Notes: a model not told the origin generated them from the letters alone. Positions 15,115 through 24,340 are shown, counted from the first letter of the stretch. The stretch is DNA of 32,500 nt from UBA10365 sp041441915 (GCA_041441915.1 JASDRS010000004.1:1-32500), one strand, 5' to 3'. Numbers and translations: made by a program.

Positions 15115-15983
15115 TCATATGTGGGGTTTAAATAGAGTGTTTGGCTGGTTTGGGTCTGTGGCTTCAATCAGGTGTTTTTCATATAAGTCCATCAAATGTG
15201 CCAAGACATTTTAGGGCGCAGCTTGCTGCAGGCGTGGCGAAAGCGGCGGATAGATGTGGCTAACCAATTGTTTAATATTTTTGGGGCGTTGGTGGCGCGC
15301 ACCCAAAATTTGCGTCTCTCGGCGTATACGATGGGCGAGGAGGGTGGTGATGATTTTTTCTGAGCTTTCCGAGGCAGTTCCATAACTGGGCAAAATTATT
15401 TGTGAGACTAGTCGTTCCAAGCGCTCTAATGACTTCATATATCTGCCCATATCTGTGCAGGGCAATGTGCTCATTGAGCTTGACCATTCCATTATCTGAT
15501 CTCCCATAAATAATATATTCCAAAGATTTAAACAAATATGATCGGCTAAGGGACCCGGGCTATGATGAACGTAAAGTGACCAATTGGGGCCAGTGATGCT
15601 TTGGCCGTCTTTTACCGTCTGGTCAGGCGCAAAGTGATGGTCAATCCCGTCAGCACCAGAGCTCAAAGATGCGCCTGCGCCAAATTTGGCAGATTTTTTG
15701 GCTTTATCGCACCAAAAGCATAAATCTGTGCACCCACTTTTTTCGCCAGTCTGATGGCCAAAGACATAGGGTCTAAATGCCTGTGAATGATGATTATATG
15801 GCTCATGCTTTTCCCTTTATAGAGCGCTTCGATCAGTGCCATGGGGTAGCTTTGATTGGTCAATCACTGAGCACTGTGCTCCTTGCCTGACAATATCTGT
15901 ATTAGTGTCTCAGTGGGTAATCCCGGAGGAGTTGAGCGCGCTACAACGCACCGTACAGAGCGGGGCATGTCAAATGGGTTATC
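15115..15983 (-). pseudogene. decayed MBL-fold metallohydrolase gene
   Basis: Pieces of one metallo-beta-lactamase-fold hydrolase (the class found in Rhodobacteraceae with a TNTY start and a GDxxMGWSSS core) can be read in order on the minus strand but in different frames: DNPFDMP and VARSTPPG near 15980-15915, TNTDIVRQGAQCSVID (about 15905-15855), a segment to 15663 with SHIIIIHRHLD and KKVGAQIYAFG, then 15666-15211 with FAPDQTVKDG, GDQIMEWSSSMSTLP and GRYMKSLERL, an in-frame stop, and NVLAHLMDLYEKHL to about 15115. At least three frameshifts and one nonsense codon are present. Metal-binding positions are also lost (HxHxDH reads HRHLDP; GDH reads GDQ; the SPG is not followed by His). It is clearly non-functional. 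Confidence 0.85.
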
Positions 15984-16082
15984 AAAAAGGTGGGGGTGTT
16001 TAGCTAACTGACAGGCTCGGGGGCTTGTTTTTGCCATGGCTAAATGCTTTTACTTTCACAGCGGCTGGGGTAATCATAAGTT

Positions 16083-17435
16083 ATGAAATACTATTTAAAA
16101 TTTTTTTTACCCCGCACCCTTTATGGCCGAGCCGCTCTTATTTTGATCGTGCCGATTGTTACGATCCAACTGGTCGTGTCTATCGGTTTTATGCAGCGTC
16201 ATTTTGATGATGTGACTGTTCAAATGACTAAATCGGTCGCTGAAGAGATTGTTTTTATGATTGCGGCGGTACAAAAGTCACCCTCGGGACAAAAGAAAAA
16301 AGCTGTTCTGGATTTGGCGGAAGCCTTTAATTTGGATGTTAAATTTGTTCCTAATCTTGAAAATGGTGCGGATCTAATTTGGTTTTTGGATTTGCCAGGT
16401 GGCGCGGTTATTTCCACTTTTCGGAGTATAATACCAACCTTACAAAAGATAGATCTGATCACCAAACCTTTTATGGTGCGGCTTTTTCTACCTACAGAAA
16501 TTGGTCCGCTTTATATCGAGATGTCACGCTTGCGGGTGTCTGTACGCAATCCGCATCAATTGCTAGTGTTGATGTTGATCGTCACGCTGCTGATGACGCT
16601 CGTTGCCTATATCTTTTTGCGCAACCAGTTGCGTCCTATCGCTAAATTAGCCGAAGCTGCTGAAAGCTATGGTATGGGTACGAGTATAAGCTATCGGCCG
16701 CGAGGTGCCCTTGAAGTGCGTGCCGCGGGCAAAGCCTTTGTCCAAATGCGCGAAAGAATTGAACGCCAAATTGAACAGCGAACAATGATGGTGTCGGGTG
16801 TTGGGCATGATTTGCGCACGCCGCTTACAAGGCTGCGGCTAGGCCTTTCAATGCTGCCGGAAGATGACGAAATTCTAGCTCTAATTCGGGATGTCAGCGA
16901 TATGGAGCGATTGATTGACGAGTTTTTAGCCTTCGCTAAAGGCGACGCATTGGAAGAGCAGACCTTAGCTGATTTGGTGCCGGTGATAAAACGCGTAATT
17001 CGAAATTTGGGCCGTTTGGGGCATGATGTGAAATTTGATAGCGCAGAGGCCACGTTGCCTGTGGTCTGCGCCGAAACGGCAATTGCCCGCGCAGTTGAAA
17101 ATCTGACGGGCAACGCAGTGCGCTATGGGAGCCATACCAAGGTTACCTTGCGCGGTGATACTGAATGGGTCGAAATTCAAGTTGATGATAATGGCCCAGG
17201 TATCGAGCCCGCGTTTTACGAAAAAGCGATCTTGCCATTTTCACGGCTCGAAAAAGCGCGCGATCCCAACCGAGGTGGCGGGGTTGGATTGGGCCTTTCC
17301 ATAGCAAATGACATTGCCACATCTCACGGCGGCAGTCTGGAATTGAGCAAAAGTGATATGGGGGGGCTACGGGCTTTACTCAGAATTTCTATGAATATGC
17401 CTGCGAAATTTCAATCTTTTGGCCAAAAAGATTAA
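16083..17435 (+). CDS. sensor histidine kinase, EnvZ-like
   Basis: The 450-residue inner-membrane kinase has a first transmembrane span (about 17-37), a periplasmic sensor region (about 38-158), a second span (about 159-178), a HAMP linker, the phosphoacceptor His242 in VGHDLRTPLTR, an N box with ENLTGNAVRYG (339-349), G1 DDNGPG (368-373) and G2 GGGVGLGLSI (398-407). The architecture is that of OmpR/PhoB-partner kinases such as EnvZ. No response regulator is in the window; the gene upstream is a dead hydrolase, so the partner is elsewhere or lost. The stop lies 47 bases inside the end of the convergent ynjD-like gene. The ribosome site is poor. Confidence 0.88.
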   Translation: MKYYLKFFLPRTLYGRAALILIVPIVTIQLVVSIGFMQRHFDDVTVQMTKSVAEEIVFMIAAVQKSPSGQKKKAVLDLAEAFNLDVKFVPNLENGADLIWFLDLPGGAVISTFRSIIPTLQKIDLITKPFMVRLFLPTEIGPLYIEMSRLRVSVRNPHQLLVLMLIVTLLMTLVAYIFLRNQLRPIAKLAEAAESYGMGTSISYRPRGALEVRAAGKAFVQMRERIERQIEQRTMMVSGVGHDLRTPLTRLRLGLSMLPEDDEILALIRDVSDMERLIDEFLAFAKGDALEEQTLADLVPVIKRVIRNLGRLGHDVKFDSAEATLPVVCAETAIARAVENLTGNAVRYGSHTKVTLRGDTEWVEIQVDDNGPGIEPAFYEKAILPFSRLEKARDPNRGGGVGLGLSIANDIATSHGGSLELSKSDMGGLRALLRISMNMPAKFQSFGQKD

Positions 17436-18063
17436 TTGCATCGCCCCCTGTTGCACGAGCATCTTCCACGTCATGAGTGACCATTATCACCGGGAGCTCG
17501 CGCGCGCGGGCCAGATCAAACACCATCACACGCAGGCTCGAGCGCAGGTCTTGATCAAGGCCAGAGAAGGGCTCGTCTAGCAACAGAGCCTTGGGCTGGG
17601 CCAAAAGGCAGCGGACCAGTGCCACACGGGCCTTTTCACCGTTTGACAGGGTGGAAGGGTCGGAGTTGGCGTGCAAAGGCATGTCGACTTGTTCCAAGGT
17701 CTCTTGAATCAGGCTCTGACGTTCGCTTTTTGAAAGCCCATCTTGCGGCATGGCAAAGGCCAGATTTGCGGCCACCGACATATGTGGAAACAATAGATCA
17801 TCTTGCAGCAATATACCAATACAGCGCTGATGGATTGGAAGATTGGTTACCTCAGTCCCGTTAAGAAATATTTTCCCATATTGCACAAAGAATGGGTCAA
17901 GCGCGCCCATAATGGCAGAAAGGGCCGTTGATTTACCCGCCCCAGAAGGGGCCATAAGTGTTAGGATCTTACCTGGTTTAATATGTGCACTTAAGGCCAC
18001 GAGGCGTTGATTTCCTTTGATGATAGTTAGGTGCTCAAGCACTAATCCAGTTGCGTTGGTCAT
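17389..18063 (-). CDS. ynjD: ABC transporter ATP-binding protein, YnjD-like
   Basis: The 224-residue ATPase has Walker A APSGAGKST (38-46), Q-loop Gln87 (LLQDD), a signature with the variant LSNGEKARV (139-147), Walker B ALLLDEPFSGLD (159-170) and His197. The start at 18063 overlaps the permease stop by four bases (ATGA); a longer frame to 18342 merely reads through the permease gene. It powers the importer formed with the two upstream genes, which match the YnjB and YnjC proteins of E. coli. The natural substrate of the Ynj system is not known to me. Its tail overlaps the histidine kinase gene by 47 bases. Confidence 0.88.
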   Translation of the reverse strand: MTNATGLVLEHLTIIKGNQRLVALSAHIKPGKILTLMAPSGAGKSTALSAIMGALDPFFVQYGKIFLNGTEVTNLPIHQRCIGILLQDDLLFPHMSVAANLAFAMPQDGLSKSERQSLIQETLEQVDMPLHANSDPSTLSNGEKARVALVRCLLAQPKALLLDEPFSGLDQDLRSSLRVMVFDLARARELPVIMVTHDVEDARATGGDAINLFGQKIEISQAYS

Positions 18064-19760
18064 TTTGGGGCCCTTAATGCACGACGATTTCGGTAAAGAA
18101 TTGAGGGGATGATCATAGCCAAGCCAAATGCGATAGCGGGCAAAAGGCTTTGTGCGAGACCGTAAGTGCCAATCAAGCGGCGGTTGCCCCCCGACGACAA
18201 GGCCACTGCCTCGGTTGTCAGAGTTTCTATCTGGCCTGCACCGATTAATTGACTGGGCAAATATTGCGCTACCGACACTGCAAAGCCTACGGCTGCGGCC
18301 ACCAGAATGGGGCGCAATAGCATCGGCAGGCGCAGGCGCCAAAACACGCGGTCATTTGTAACGCCCATCGCAGCGGCTACCAGTGCAAAGCGGGTATCCC
18401 AAGCGCGAAAAGCGGGCGCAAGCGTCAAAGCCACATAGGGCAACACAAAGATGAAATGGGCAAAAGCCACTGTTAAAATATTGCCAGCAACGCCGGTGAT
18501 TAAAGCCAAGTGATAGAGACCAGGTAAAAATGTTATTTGTGGCAACAAAAGTGGTAAATAAATAATCCACTGTGCCCGATATTTTTTCTGCTGCAGATAT
18601 TCTGTTTGCAAGACCGCCAAAGCCAGCGCCGTTGCGCAAAGCGTGCTCACGCTGGCTAGAATTAGTGTGTTGTTCGTGGCGTGCAAAAGGGGCTCTTTGG
18701 CTGACGCCCAACTGCGCGCAGTATAGGTTTGCGGCAAAAAGTCAGGATAGGGCCAAAGTCCCGTACAAGACCAAAGGCCCAGAGAAATGAGTCCAAAAAA
18801 CAGGCATCCAAATCCTAAAACGCCAAAGATAGCGCTCAGAATCTTTATTGGTAGGTCCAAACCCAGGCCGCGTCCGCCGCTTTGAAAGCGTGCGCGACTT
18901 ATGGCCGCGGTCACTATTTCAATTATGCGCCACAAAAGCAGCACGCCAGCAACAAGTACCAATTGTAAAAGGGCCGCCGCCGCCGCCATCTTTTGAAACT
19001 GTGGATCAGGCAGTGCCATCCATTTGGTGATTTGCACGGCTAAAGTAGGCGGCAGGCTCGGCCCCAAAATCATAGCCATTTCAACTGAGGTCATAGCATA
19101 GGCCAAAACGGCAAAAATAGGCAGGCGCAATTGTGGATAAAGCACGGGCCAAATGGTTAGCCAAAAACCCGCTGCTCGCCCATAGCCAAGCGTCGAGGCA
19201 GTAAGTCTGCGTCGTGGCGCATCACATTGCGCCCAAGCAGCCAAAGTCATCAGTACTAAAAATGGCACTTCCTTAACAACCAGGCCAAACATCAAAGCCA
19301 AACCCCAAGGGTCATTCATTGATATAATATCGGGAGGTGTTTGGCTGATGGGCATATTTAAACTATTGAAAACCGAAACAATGGCGCGCATCACCCAGCC
19401 CGAAGGGGCTAAAATAAAGGCCAGGGCTAATGCCGCTGCTGCATGAGGAATGGCTAAAAAAGGGGTAAGCAAGCGTAAAAACACCGTAAATATTTTGTGA
19501 TCTTCGAACAGAGCGAACAGCGCTGCAGTTAAAGCCAAAGCGATGACTGTTGCACAAAATCCGGTCAGAACAGAAATCCACGACGCAGGCCAAAGTCCGT
19601 TCCAAGCCCAAAGAGCGTTGAATGCGTTGTGCTCTTGGCCTGGAAAGGGGGCCATAGCGGGGGTGATCGTCGCCCAGAGCCCAACCAAAACGGGCACAAC
19701 CAGCACGCCAGTTAAGACAATCGGGGCCAAGGACAAGTAGCCCCGCCTTGTTTTTTTCAT
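18060..19760 (-). CDS. ynjC: ABC transporter permease, double-domain, YnjC-like
   Basis: A 566-residue inner-membrane protein starting MKKTRRGYLSLAPIVL, with about twelve hydrophobic spans in two fused permease halves. Each half carries a binding-protein-dependent transport loop (ASTLGYGRAAGFWLTIWP in the first, AAMGVTNDRVFWRLRLP in the second). This fused layout is shared by YnjC, ThiP and FbpB; the neighbouring binding protein identifies it as the Ynj type. The start is placed at 19760, where ATGA overlaps the stop of the binding-protein gene; the longer frame adds 17 residues and reads back into that gene. Confidence 0.88.
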   Translation of the reverse strand: MKKTRRGYLSLAPIVLTGVLVVPVLVGLWATITPAMAPFPGQEHNAFNALWAWNGLWPASWISVLTGFCATVIALALTAALFALFEDHKIFTVFLRLLTPFLAIPHAAAALALAFILAPSGWVMRAIVSVFNSLNMPISQTPPDIISMNDPWGLALMFGLVVKEVPFLVLMTLAAWAQCDAPRRRLTASTLGYGRAAGFWLTIWPVLYPQLRLPIFAVLAYAMTSVEMAMILGPSLPPTLAVQITKWMALPDPQFQKMAAAAALLQLVLVAGVLLLWRIIEIVTAAISRARFQSGGRGLGLDLPIKILSAIFGVLGFGCLFFGLISLGLWSCTGLWPYPDFLPQTYTARSWASAKEPLLHATNNTLILASVSTLCATALALAVLQTEYLQQKKYRAQWIIYLPLLLPQITFLPGLYHLALITGVAGNILTVAFAHFIFVLPYVALTLAPAFRAWDTRFALVAAAMGVTNDRVFWRLRLPMLLRPILVAAAVGFAVSVAQYLPSQLIGAGQIETLTTEAVALSSGGNRRLIGTYGLAQSLLPAIAFGLAMIIPSILYRNRRALRAPK

Positions 19761-21001
19761 TTCAACACACCATAACGTTTCTGCCAGTCTTTTGCGATTG
19801 CGCGCATCCAACTTGCATCTGGTTCCAAAAGGCTTCGGCCCAATTGCACTGGAGAGAGCGTTGCCACTCCCAAATCAAGCTGGTCAAATGCTTCCTTATC
19901 TTGCGCACTTAACCGCTTAGTGTCCAGTACTGTCATGAAACCCAAAACAGCGGGATCTTGCGCGCGCGCCTGGACCAAAGGATGAAGTAGCAAATTAGCA
20001 AGTACTAAAGCCCCAGCTTTATGGCCTGAATTCACAGGTATCGCAACAAAGCTCGCATTTCCGATCGTGCCTTGGTCAAACACAAAGCTGCGTATGTTTG
20101 GATTTAAATTTCCAGCTTCAATCTCGGCGGAGGCGCGTCCAGGGTTAAAAGCAATGCTAATGGCAATCTCGCCATCTGCCAAAAGTTGGGAAAGGGCGAA
20201 TTCTGACGTTGGAAAGGCTTGTCCCCGATGCCACATATAAGGATGCGCCGTGTCGAGCCATTCCCAAATTTTCATGCTTTCAGCAGCATAAGTATCTGTT
20301 TTAAAAGAATTTTGTAGCAAATTGGGATCTGAAATTGTGGCATAAAGAATTTGCTTTAGAAATGTAGTTCCCAAATAATCTGGTGGCTGTGGGTATGTGA
20401 AGCGGCCAGGATTAGCTTTGATCCACTTAAGCAGATCTGCAGCCGTACGCGGCACCTGCGACACGCGTTGGGGGTCATATTCAAACACCAATTGCGCCAT
20501 TGCCCAGGGGCTTTCGAAACCGTCGGTAGGCTTGGTAAAGTCCTTAAGGGTGGCTGGTTTGCTCTCGGTATCAACATATTGGAAATTTGGCAGATCTTGT
20601 GCGAAAGGGCCAAATAGCAGATTGTCATCTTTCATCGTGGAAAAGTTTTCACCATTGATCCAAATCAGGTCTACAGACCCGTTGTTCATTTGCTTTGCGG
20701 CCACCTCCGTGCGTACCCGCGATACGGCGTCAGAGGTGTTAGCCAATTTCACATGCTGTAGACGAATATCATAGCGTGAGCGCGCCACATCTCCGACCCA
20801 AGTGATGAAGTCATTGATCTTGGGGTCACCGCCCCAAGCGTTGAAATACACAGTTTGTCCCTTAGCCTCGTTCAAGACGGCGCCCCATGCAGCGGGATTT
20901 GGGCCAGGGGCTACTTCTTGCGCAAAGACCATGAGACTATAGGAAAAAATTCCAAACGCTATAAGTACAATAGAGGCTGATCTTATAATTTTTTGATTCA
21001 T
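19757..21001 (-). CDS. ynjB: ABC transporter substrate-binding protein, YnjB-like
   Basis: The 414-residue protein has a signal peptide (MNQKIIRSASIVLIAFGIF, ending FAQE) and hallmarks shared with E. coli YnjB: GQTVYFNAWGGDPKIN, SVDLIWINGENFSTMK, PTDGFESPWAMAQL and PGRFTYPQPPDYLGTTFLKQ, ending near SWMRAIAKDWQKRYG. It should bind a periplasmic ligand for the YnjCD importer; the ligand is unknown. The start at 21001 has AGGAG seven bases upstream; the longer frame to 21109 extends into the divergent intergenic region. It is transcribed divergently from the YnjF-like gene. Confidence 0.9.
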   Translation of the reverse strand: MNQKIIRSASIVLIAFGIFSYSLMVFAQEVAPGPNPAAWGAVLNEAKGQTVYFNAWGGDPKINDFITWVGDVARSRYDIRLQHVKLANTSDAVSRVRTEVAAKQMNNGSVDLIWINGENFSTMKDDNLLFGPFAQDLPNFQYVDTESKPATLKDFTKPTDGFESPWAMAQLVFEYDPQRVSQVPRTAADLLKWIKANPGRFTYPQPPDYLGTTFLKQILYATISDPNLLQNSFKTDTYAAESMKIWEWLDTAHPYMWHRGQAFPTSEFALSQLLADGEIAISIAFNPGRASAEIEAGNLNPNIRSFVFDQGTIGNASFVAIPVNSGHKAGALVLANLLLHPLVQARAQDPAVLGFMTVLDTKRLSAQDKEAFDQLDLGVATLSPVQLGRSLLEPDASWMRAIAKDWQKRYGVLK

Positions 21002-21150
21002 TTTAAGCTCCTGTTTGTCAGTGTAAGCGAAACTTGTTTGGTTTTTAATTATTTTGGCCTGCGATCTTGTGAAGATTCTACGGTGCATTATCGGTCTATG
21101 CTCTTGCATTCAAGTGATCTGCGGGCCAGCAAGGTCGAAAGGAGAAAAAA

Positions 21151-21777
21151 ATGTTCGACAGGTATTTGCGCTCGGCAATCGATCCCCCATTAAACTTTAT
21201 TGGGATTTTTCTGGCTCGCAAAGGAATGATGGCTGACCATGTGACGCTATTTGGACTGGTTTTTGCCTTAATTTTAGCGGTGATGATCGCCTTCGGTCTG
21301 TCAGGATGGGTGACGCTGGTGCCTTTTGTGTTCAATCGTTTATGTGATGGCTTAGACGGCGCCGTTGCGCGCGCCTGCGGCAAAACTGAGTTTGGGAGTT
21401 ATTTGGATATATGCTGTGATTTTGCCATGTTTAGTGCAGTACCGTTTGCCTTTGTGTGGCACGATGTGGTAAAAAATGGGACTGCAGGAGCGTTTTTATT
21501 GATGGCATTTTACATAAATGCCGCCAGTTATTTGGGCTTTGCGATCATGGCATCCCAGCGTAATATTACCACAAGCGCCCGTGGTGCTAAATCTTATTAC
21601 GCGGCGGCTGGCTTAATGGAGGGGGGCGAAACAGTTGTTTTTTTTGTACTGATGCTTATGTTACCCTTGTATTTTGCATCTTTGGCCTTTGTGTTCGGGG
21701 GGCTTTGTTTGCTGTCGGCCCTGTGGCGCATTTTGCAGGCAAAGCAAGTTTTTCCCCCACTAAATGAATTTAAATGA
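21151..21777 (+). CDS. ynjF: CDP-alcohol phosphatidyltransferase, YnjF-like
   Basis: The 208-residue membrane enzyme carries the complete CDP-alcohol phosphotransferase motif DGxxAR-x7-G-x3-D-x3-D: Asp66, Asp69-Gly70, Ala73-Arg74, Gly82, Asp86 and Asp90, followed by four to five hydrophobic spans. Enzymes of this class transfer a phosphatidyl or related group from a CDP-lipid to an alcohol. The alcohol used here is unknown. A strong ribosome site (AAAGGAG) precedes the ATG. In E. coli ynjF also lies beside ynjBCD, so the association across distant proteobacteria suggests a functional tie between import and lipid head-group synthesis. Confidence 0.85.
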   Translation: MFDRYLRSAIDPPLNFIGIFLARKGMMADHVTLFGLVFALILAVMIAFGLSGWVTLVPFVFNRLCDGLDGAVARACGKTEFGSYLDICCDFAMFSAVPFAFVWHDVVKNGTAGAFLLMAFYINAASYLGFAIMASQRNITTSARGAKSYYAAAGLMEGGETVVFFVLMLMLPLYFASLAFVFGGLCLLSALWRILQAKQVFPPLNEFK

Positions 21778-21871
21778 TTTTGTCCGATACCCTTGCAGGG
21801 GGCGAAACGTACGACTAATACTTCTGTAAACCGTGAAAGATATTCCAACCCTAAACAGGCAGGCTGGTAAG

Positions 21872-22498
21872 ATGAAAGACCCGATTGATTTTTATATGAA
21901 CACATTGGTGCCCATGGTGGTTGAACAAACCAGCCGGGGTGAACGCGCTTATGATATTTATTCGCGCATGTTGAAAGAACGTATCATCTTTCTATCAGGC
22001 CCCGTGCATGATGGCATGTCGTCTTTGATTTGCGCGCAGTTGTTATTTCTAGAATCTGAGAACCCGACAAAAGAAATCAGCATGTATATTAATAGCCCTG
22101 GTGGTGTTGTGACCTCTGGACTGTCGATTTATGATACGATGCAATATATAGGCCCCAAAATATCTACGTTGGTAATTGGGCAAGCGGCGTCGATGGGGTC
22201 ACTTTTGCTGACAGCGGGAGAAAAGGGTATGCGCTTTAGTTTGCCCAACAGCCGCGTGATGGTGCATCAACCTTCGGGCGGTTATCAGGGTCAAGCAACG
22301 GATATTATGATCCATGCACGCGAAACTGAAAAGCTAAAACTTCGTTTAAATGAGATATATGTACGCCACACAGGTCAAGACCTAGATACTGTGGAAACCG
22401 CTCTTGAGCGCGATAATTTCATGTCGGCGGAAGATGCTAAAAACTGGGGTTTAATCGACGAAATTTTAGAGAATCGTGGCAAAGCCGACGCGGAATAA
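21872..22498 (+). CDS. clpP: ATP-dependent Clp protease proteolytic subunit
   Basis: The 208-residue serine peptidase shows the catalytic triad Ser107 (GQAASMGS), His132 (VMVHQPSGG) and Asp181 (LERDNFMSAE), plus INSPGGVVTSGLSIYDTM. It forms the barrel protease that works with ClpX, encoded next. The start MKDPIDFYMN at 21872 agrees with the usual alphaproteobacterial N-terminus; a GTG at 21833 would add 13 atypical residues. It lies 118 bases upstream of clpX with a weak hairpin between. Confidence 0.96.
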   Translation: MKDPIDFYMNTLVPMVVEQTSRGERAYDIYSRMLKERIIFLSGPVHDGMSSLICAQLLFLESENPTKEISMYINSPGGVVTSGLSIYDTMQYIGPKISTLVIGQAASMGSLLLTAGEKGMRFSLPNSRVMVHQPSGGYQGQATDIMIHARETEKLKLRLNEIYVRHTGQDLDTVETALERDNFMSAEDAKNWGLIDEILENRGKADAE

Positions 22499-22511
22499 GA
22501 CGAGGATATCC

Positions 22512-22531
22512 GCCCTCAAAAAAATTAGGGC
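22512..22531 (+). terminator. weak hairpin after clpP
   Basis: GCCCT (22512-22516) pairs with AGGGC (22527-22531) around a 10-base A-rich loop, followed by CGTTTTG. The stem is only five base pairs and the T-run is short, so termination is probably partial at most. Confidence 0.3.
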
Positions 22532-22616
22532 CGTTTTGACATTGTTAAGGCCTTTCCTATGGCTTAAACTTAATAAATAATTTCTTACAGTACCGCAGAG
22601 TCACTAGGAGAACCGA

Positions 22617-23879
22617 ATGGCAAATACTTCAGGCACAGACAGCAAGAATACCCTTTATTGTTCGTTCTGCGGCAAAAGTCAGCACGAAGTGCGTAAACTT
22701 ATTGCTGGGCCAACGGTTTTTATTTGCGACGAATGCGTTGAACTTTGCATGGATATTATCCGCGAAGAAACCAAGACCGCTGGTCTAAAATCGCATGATG
22801 GCGTGCCTATACCTGCCGATATCTGTTCAGTGTTGGATGATTATGTGATTGGCCAAAGCCATGCAAAACGTGTGCTGTCGGTGGCGGTGCATAACCATTA
22901 TAAGCGTCTTAATCATTCGTCAAAAGCGGATATTGAACTCTCAAAATCAAACATTCTTTTGATAGGCCCCACGGGAAGCGGCAAAACCTTGCTCGCGCAA
23001 ACTTTGGCACGGATTTTGGAAGTGCCTTTTACTATGGCCGATGCCACCACATTAACTGAAGCAGGCTATGTTGGCGAAGATGTTGAAAACATTATTCTTA
23101 AGCTTTTGCAGGCGTCGGAGTATAATGTTGAACGCGCGCAACGTGGCATAGTTTATATCGACGAAGTTGATAAGATTACGCGTAAATCTGACAATCCTTC
23201 AATAACCCGTGATGTTTCTGGCGAAGGGGTTCAGCAAGCCTTGCTGAAGGTTATGGAAGGCACCGTGGCTTCGGTTCCTCCGCAGGGCGGCCGCAAGCAT
23301 CCGCAGCAAGAGTTTTTGCAAGTGGATACTACCAATATCCTGTTCATCTGTGGCGGGGCTTTTTCTGGGCTTGATAAAATCATCGCACAGCGCAACAAGG
23401 GTTCGGCTATTGGCTTTGGCTCTAAGGTAAAAGGCCCAGAATCACGCGGTGTAGGCGAAATTTTCCAAGAGCTTGAACCTGAAGATTTGTTGAAATTTGG
23501 TCTGATTCCTGAATTTGTTGGCCGCTTACCAGTGATTGCAACCCTTACTGATTTGGACGAGGCTGCGTTGATAACAATTTTGACCGAGCCGAAAAACGCT
23601 TTGGTCAAACAATATCAACGTCTGTTTGAAATCGACAATGCAGCACTGACGTTTACGCCTGAGGCGCTCAAAGCCATTGCAAACCGTGCTATTAAGCGCA
23701 AAACAGGCGCGCGTGGGTTGCGTTCTATCATGGAAGAAATTTTGCTTGATACGATGTTTGATTTACCATCGATGAGCGATATAGAAGAAGTAGTGGTCAA
23801 GGAGGATGCGGTTACTTTGGGAGCTAAACCCTTTTTGGTGCTTTCCAAAAAGAAAAAAGAACCCGCAAGCGCGGGTTGA
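22617..23879 (+). CDS. clpX: ATP-dependent Clp protease ATP-binding subunit ClpX
   Basis: The 420-residue AAA+ unfoldase has the N-terminal zinc-binding domain (Cys15, Cys18, Cys37, Cys40), Walker A GPTGSGKT (117-124), Walker B IVYIDEVD (178-185), the GYVGEDVE pore loop region (150-157) and the family C-terminus KTGARGLRSIMEEILLD. It recognises, unfolds and feeds substrates to ClpP. The ATG has AGGAGAA as ribosome site. A hairpin overlaps the stop codon. Confidence 0.97.
   Translation: MANTSGTDSKNTLYCSFCGKSQHEVRKLIAGPTVFICDECVELCMDIIREETKTAGLKSHDGVPIPADICSVLDDYVIGQSHAKRVLSVAVHNHYKRLNHSSKADIELSKSNILLIGPTGSGKTLLAQTLARILEVPFTMADATTLTEAGYVGEDVENIILKLLQASEYNVERAQRGIVYIDEVDKITRKSDNPSITRDVSGEGVQQALLKVMEGTVASVPPQGGRKHPQQEFLQVDTTNILFICGGAFSGLDKIIAQRNKGSAIGFGSKVKGPESRGVGEIFQELEPEDLLKFGLIPEFVGRLPVIATLTDLDEAALITILTEPKNALVKQYQRLFEIDNAALTFTPEALKAIANRAIKRKTGARGLRSIMEEILLDTMFDLPSMSDIEEVVVKEDAVTLGAKPFLVLSKKKKEPASAG
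23860..23877 (+). terminator. hairpin overlapping the clpX stop
   Basis: AACCCGC (23860-23866) and GCGGGTT (23871-23877) form a perfect 7-bp stem with a 4-base loop, encoded in the last clpX codons. No T-tract follows, so it may act as an mRNA end-stabiliser or a weak terminator. Confidence 0.4.
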
Positions 23880-23971
23880 TCTGAACTGGGGGCAGTGGCC
23901 CTTTTCAAGGTGGGTTTCTAGACACTTTAAATAAGTAGGGAACGATGACCAGAATTTTTGGAGGTTTGGGT

Positions 23972-24340
23972 ATGTTTTTGCGTTTACTAACTTGGTGGAA
24001 CAGCCAAACTTTAGGAACTCAATTGTTCACCATAAGACATGGCATCAAAGTGGGCGACGATGCCCAAGGCAATAAATATTATCATAATAAATCCGATAAA
24101 CGCCGCTGGGTGATTTATAACGGTGAAATGGAAGCGACCCGCGTGTCCCCAGATTGGCATGGCTGGCTACATTTTACGTTTGATCAGCCACCAACCCTTG
24201 CACCTTTGGCCCATAAAATTTGGGAAAAGCCTCATCAAGAAAATCTGACCGGGACCCTTTTTGCCTATGCGCCCATGGGCTCTATCCGTAAATCCTCGCC
24301 AGTCGCGCGTAGCGACTACGAGGCGTGGCAACCTAATTAA
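23972..24340 (+). CDS. NADH:ubiquinone oxidoreductase accessory subunit NDUFA12 (B17.2) family
   Basis: A small protein (122 residues from 23972) with the NDUFA12 pattern: LLTWWNSQTLGTQLFT, KVGDDAQGNKYYHNK, RRWVIYNGEMEATRVSPDWHGWLH. The family is an accessory subunit of respiratory complex I shared by mitochondria and alphaproteobacteria. The start at 23972 (MFLRLLTWWN) is preferred because GGAGG stands seven bases upstream and it matches the usual N-terminus; an in-frame ATG at 23945 with GGGA upstream would add nine residues. Its TAA overlaps the mlaD start by one base. Confidence 0.92.
   Translation: MFLRLLTWWNSQTLGTQLFTIRHGIKVGDDAQGNKYYHNKSDKRRWVIYNGEMEATRVSPDWHGWLHFTFDQPPTLAPLAHKIWEKPHQENLTGTLFAYAPMGSIRKSSPVARSDYEAWQPN

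Noticed and set aside
14880..15167. 95-codon minus-strand frame
   Set aside because: It runs straight through the tRNA-Asn gene and decayed DNA; its amino-acid sequence is tRNA read as codons.
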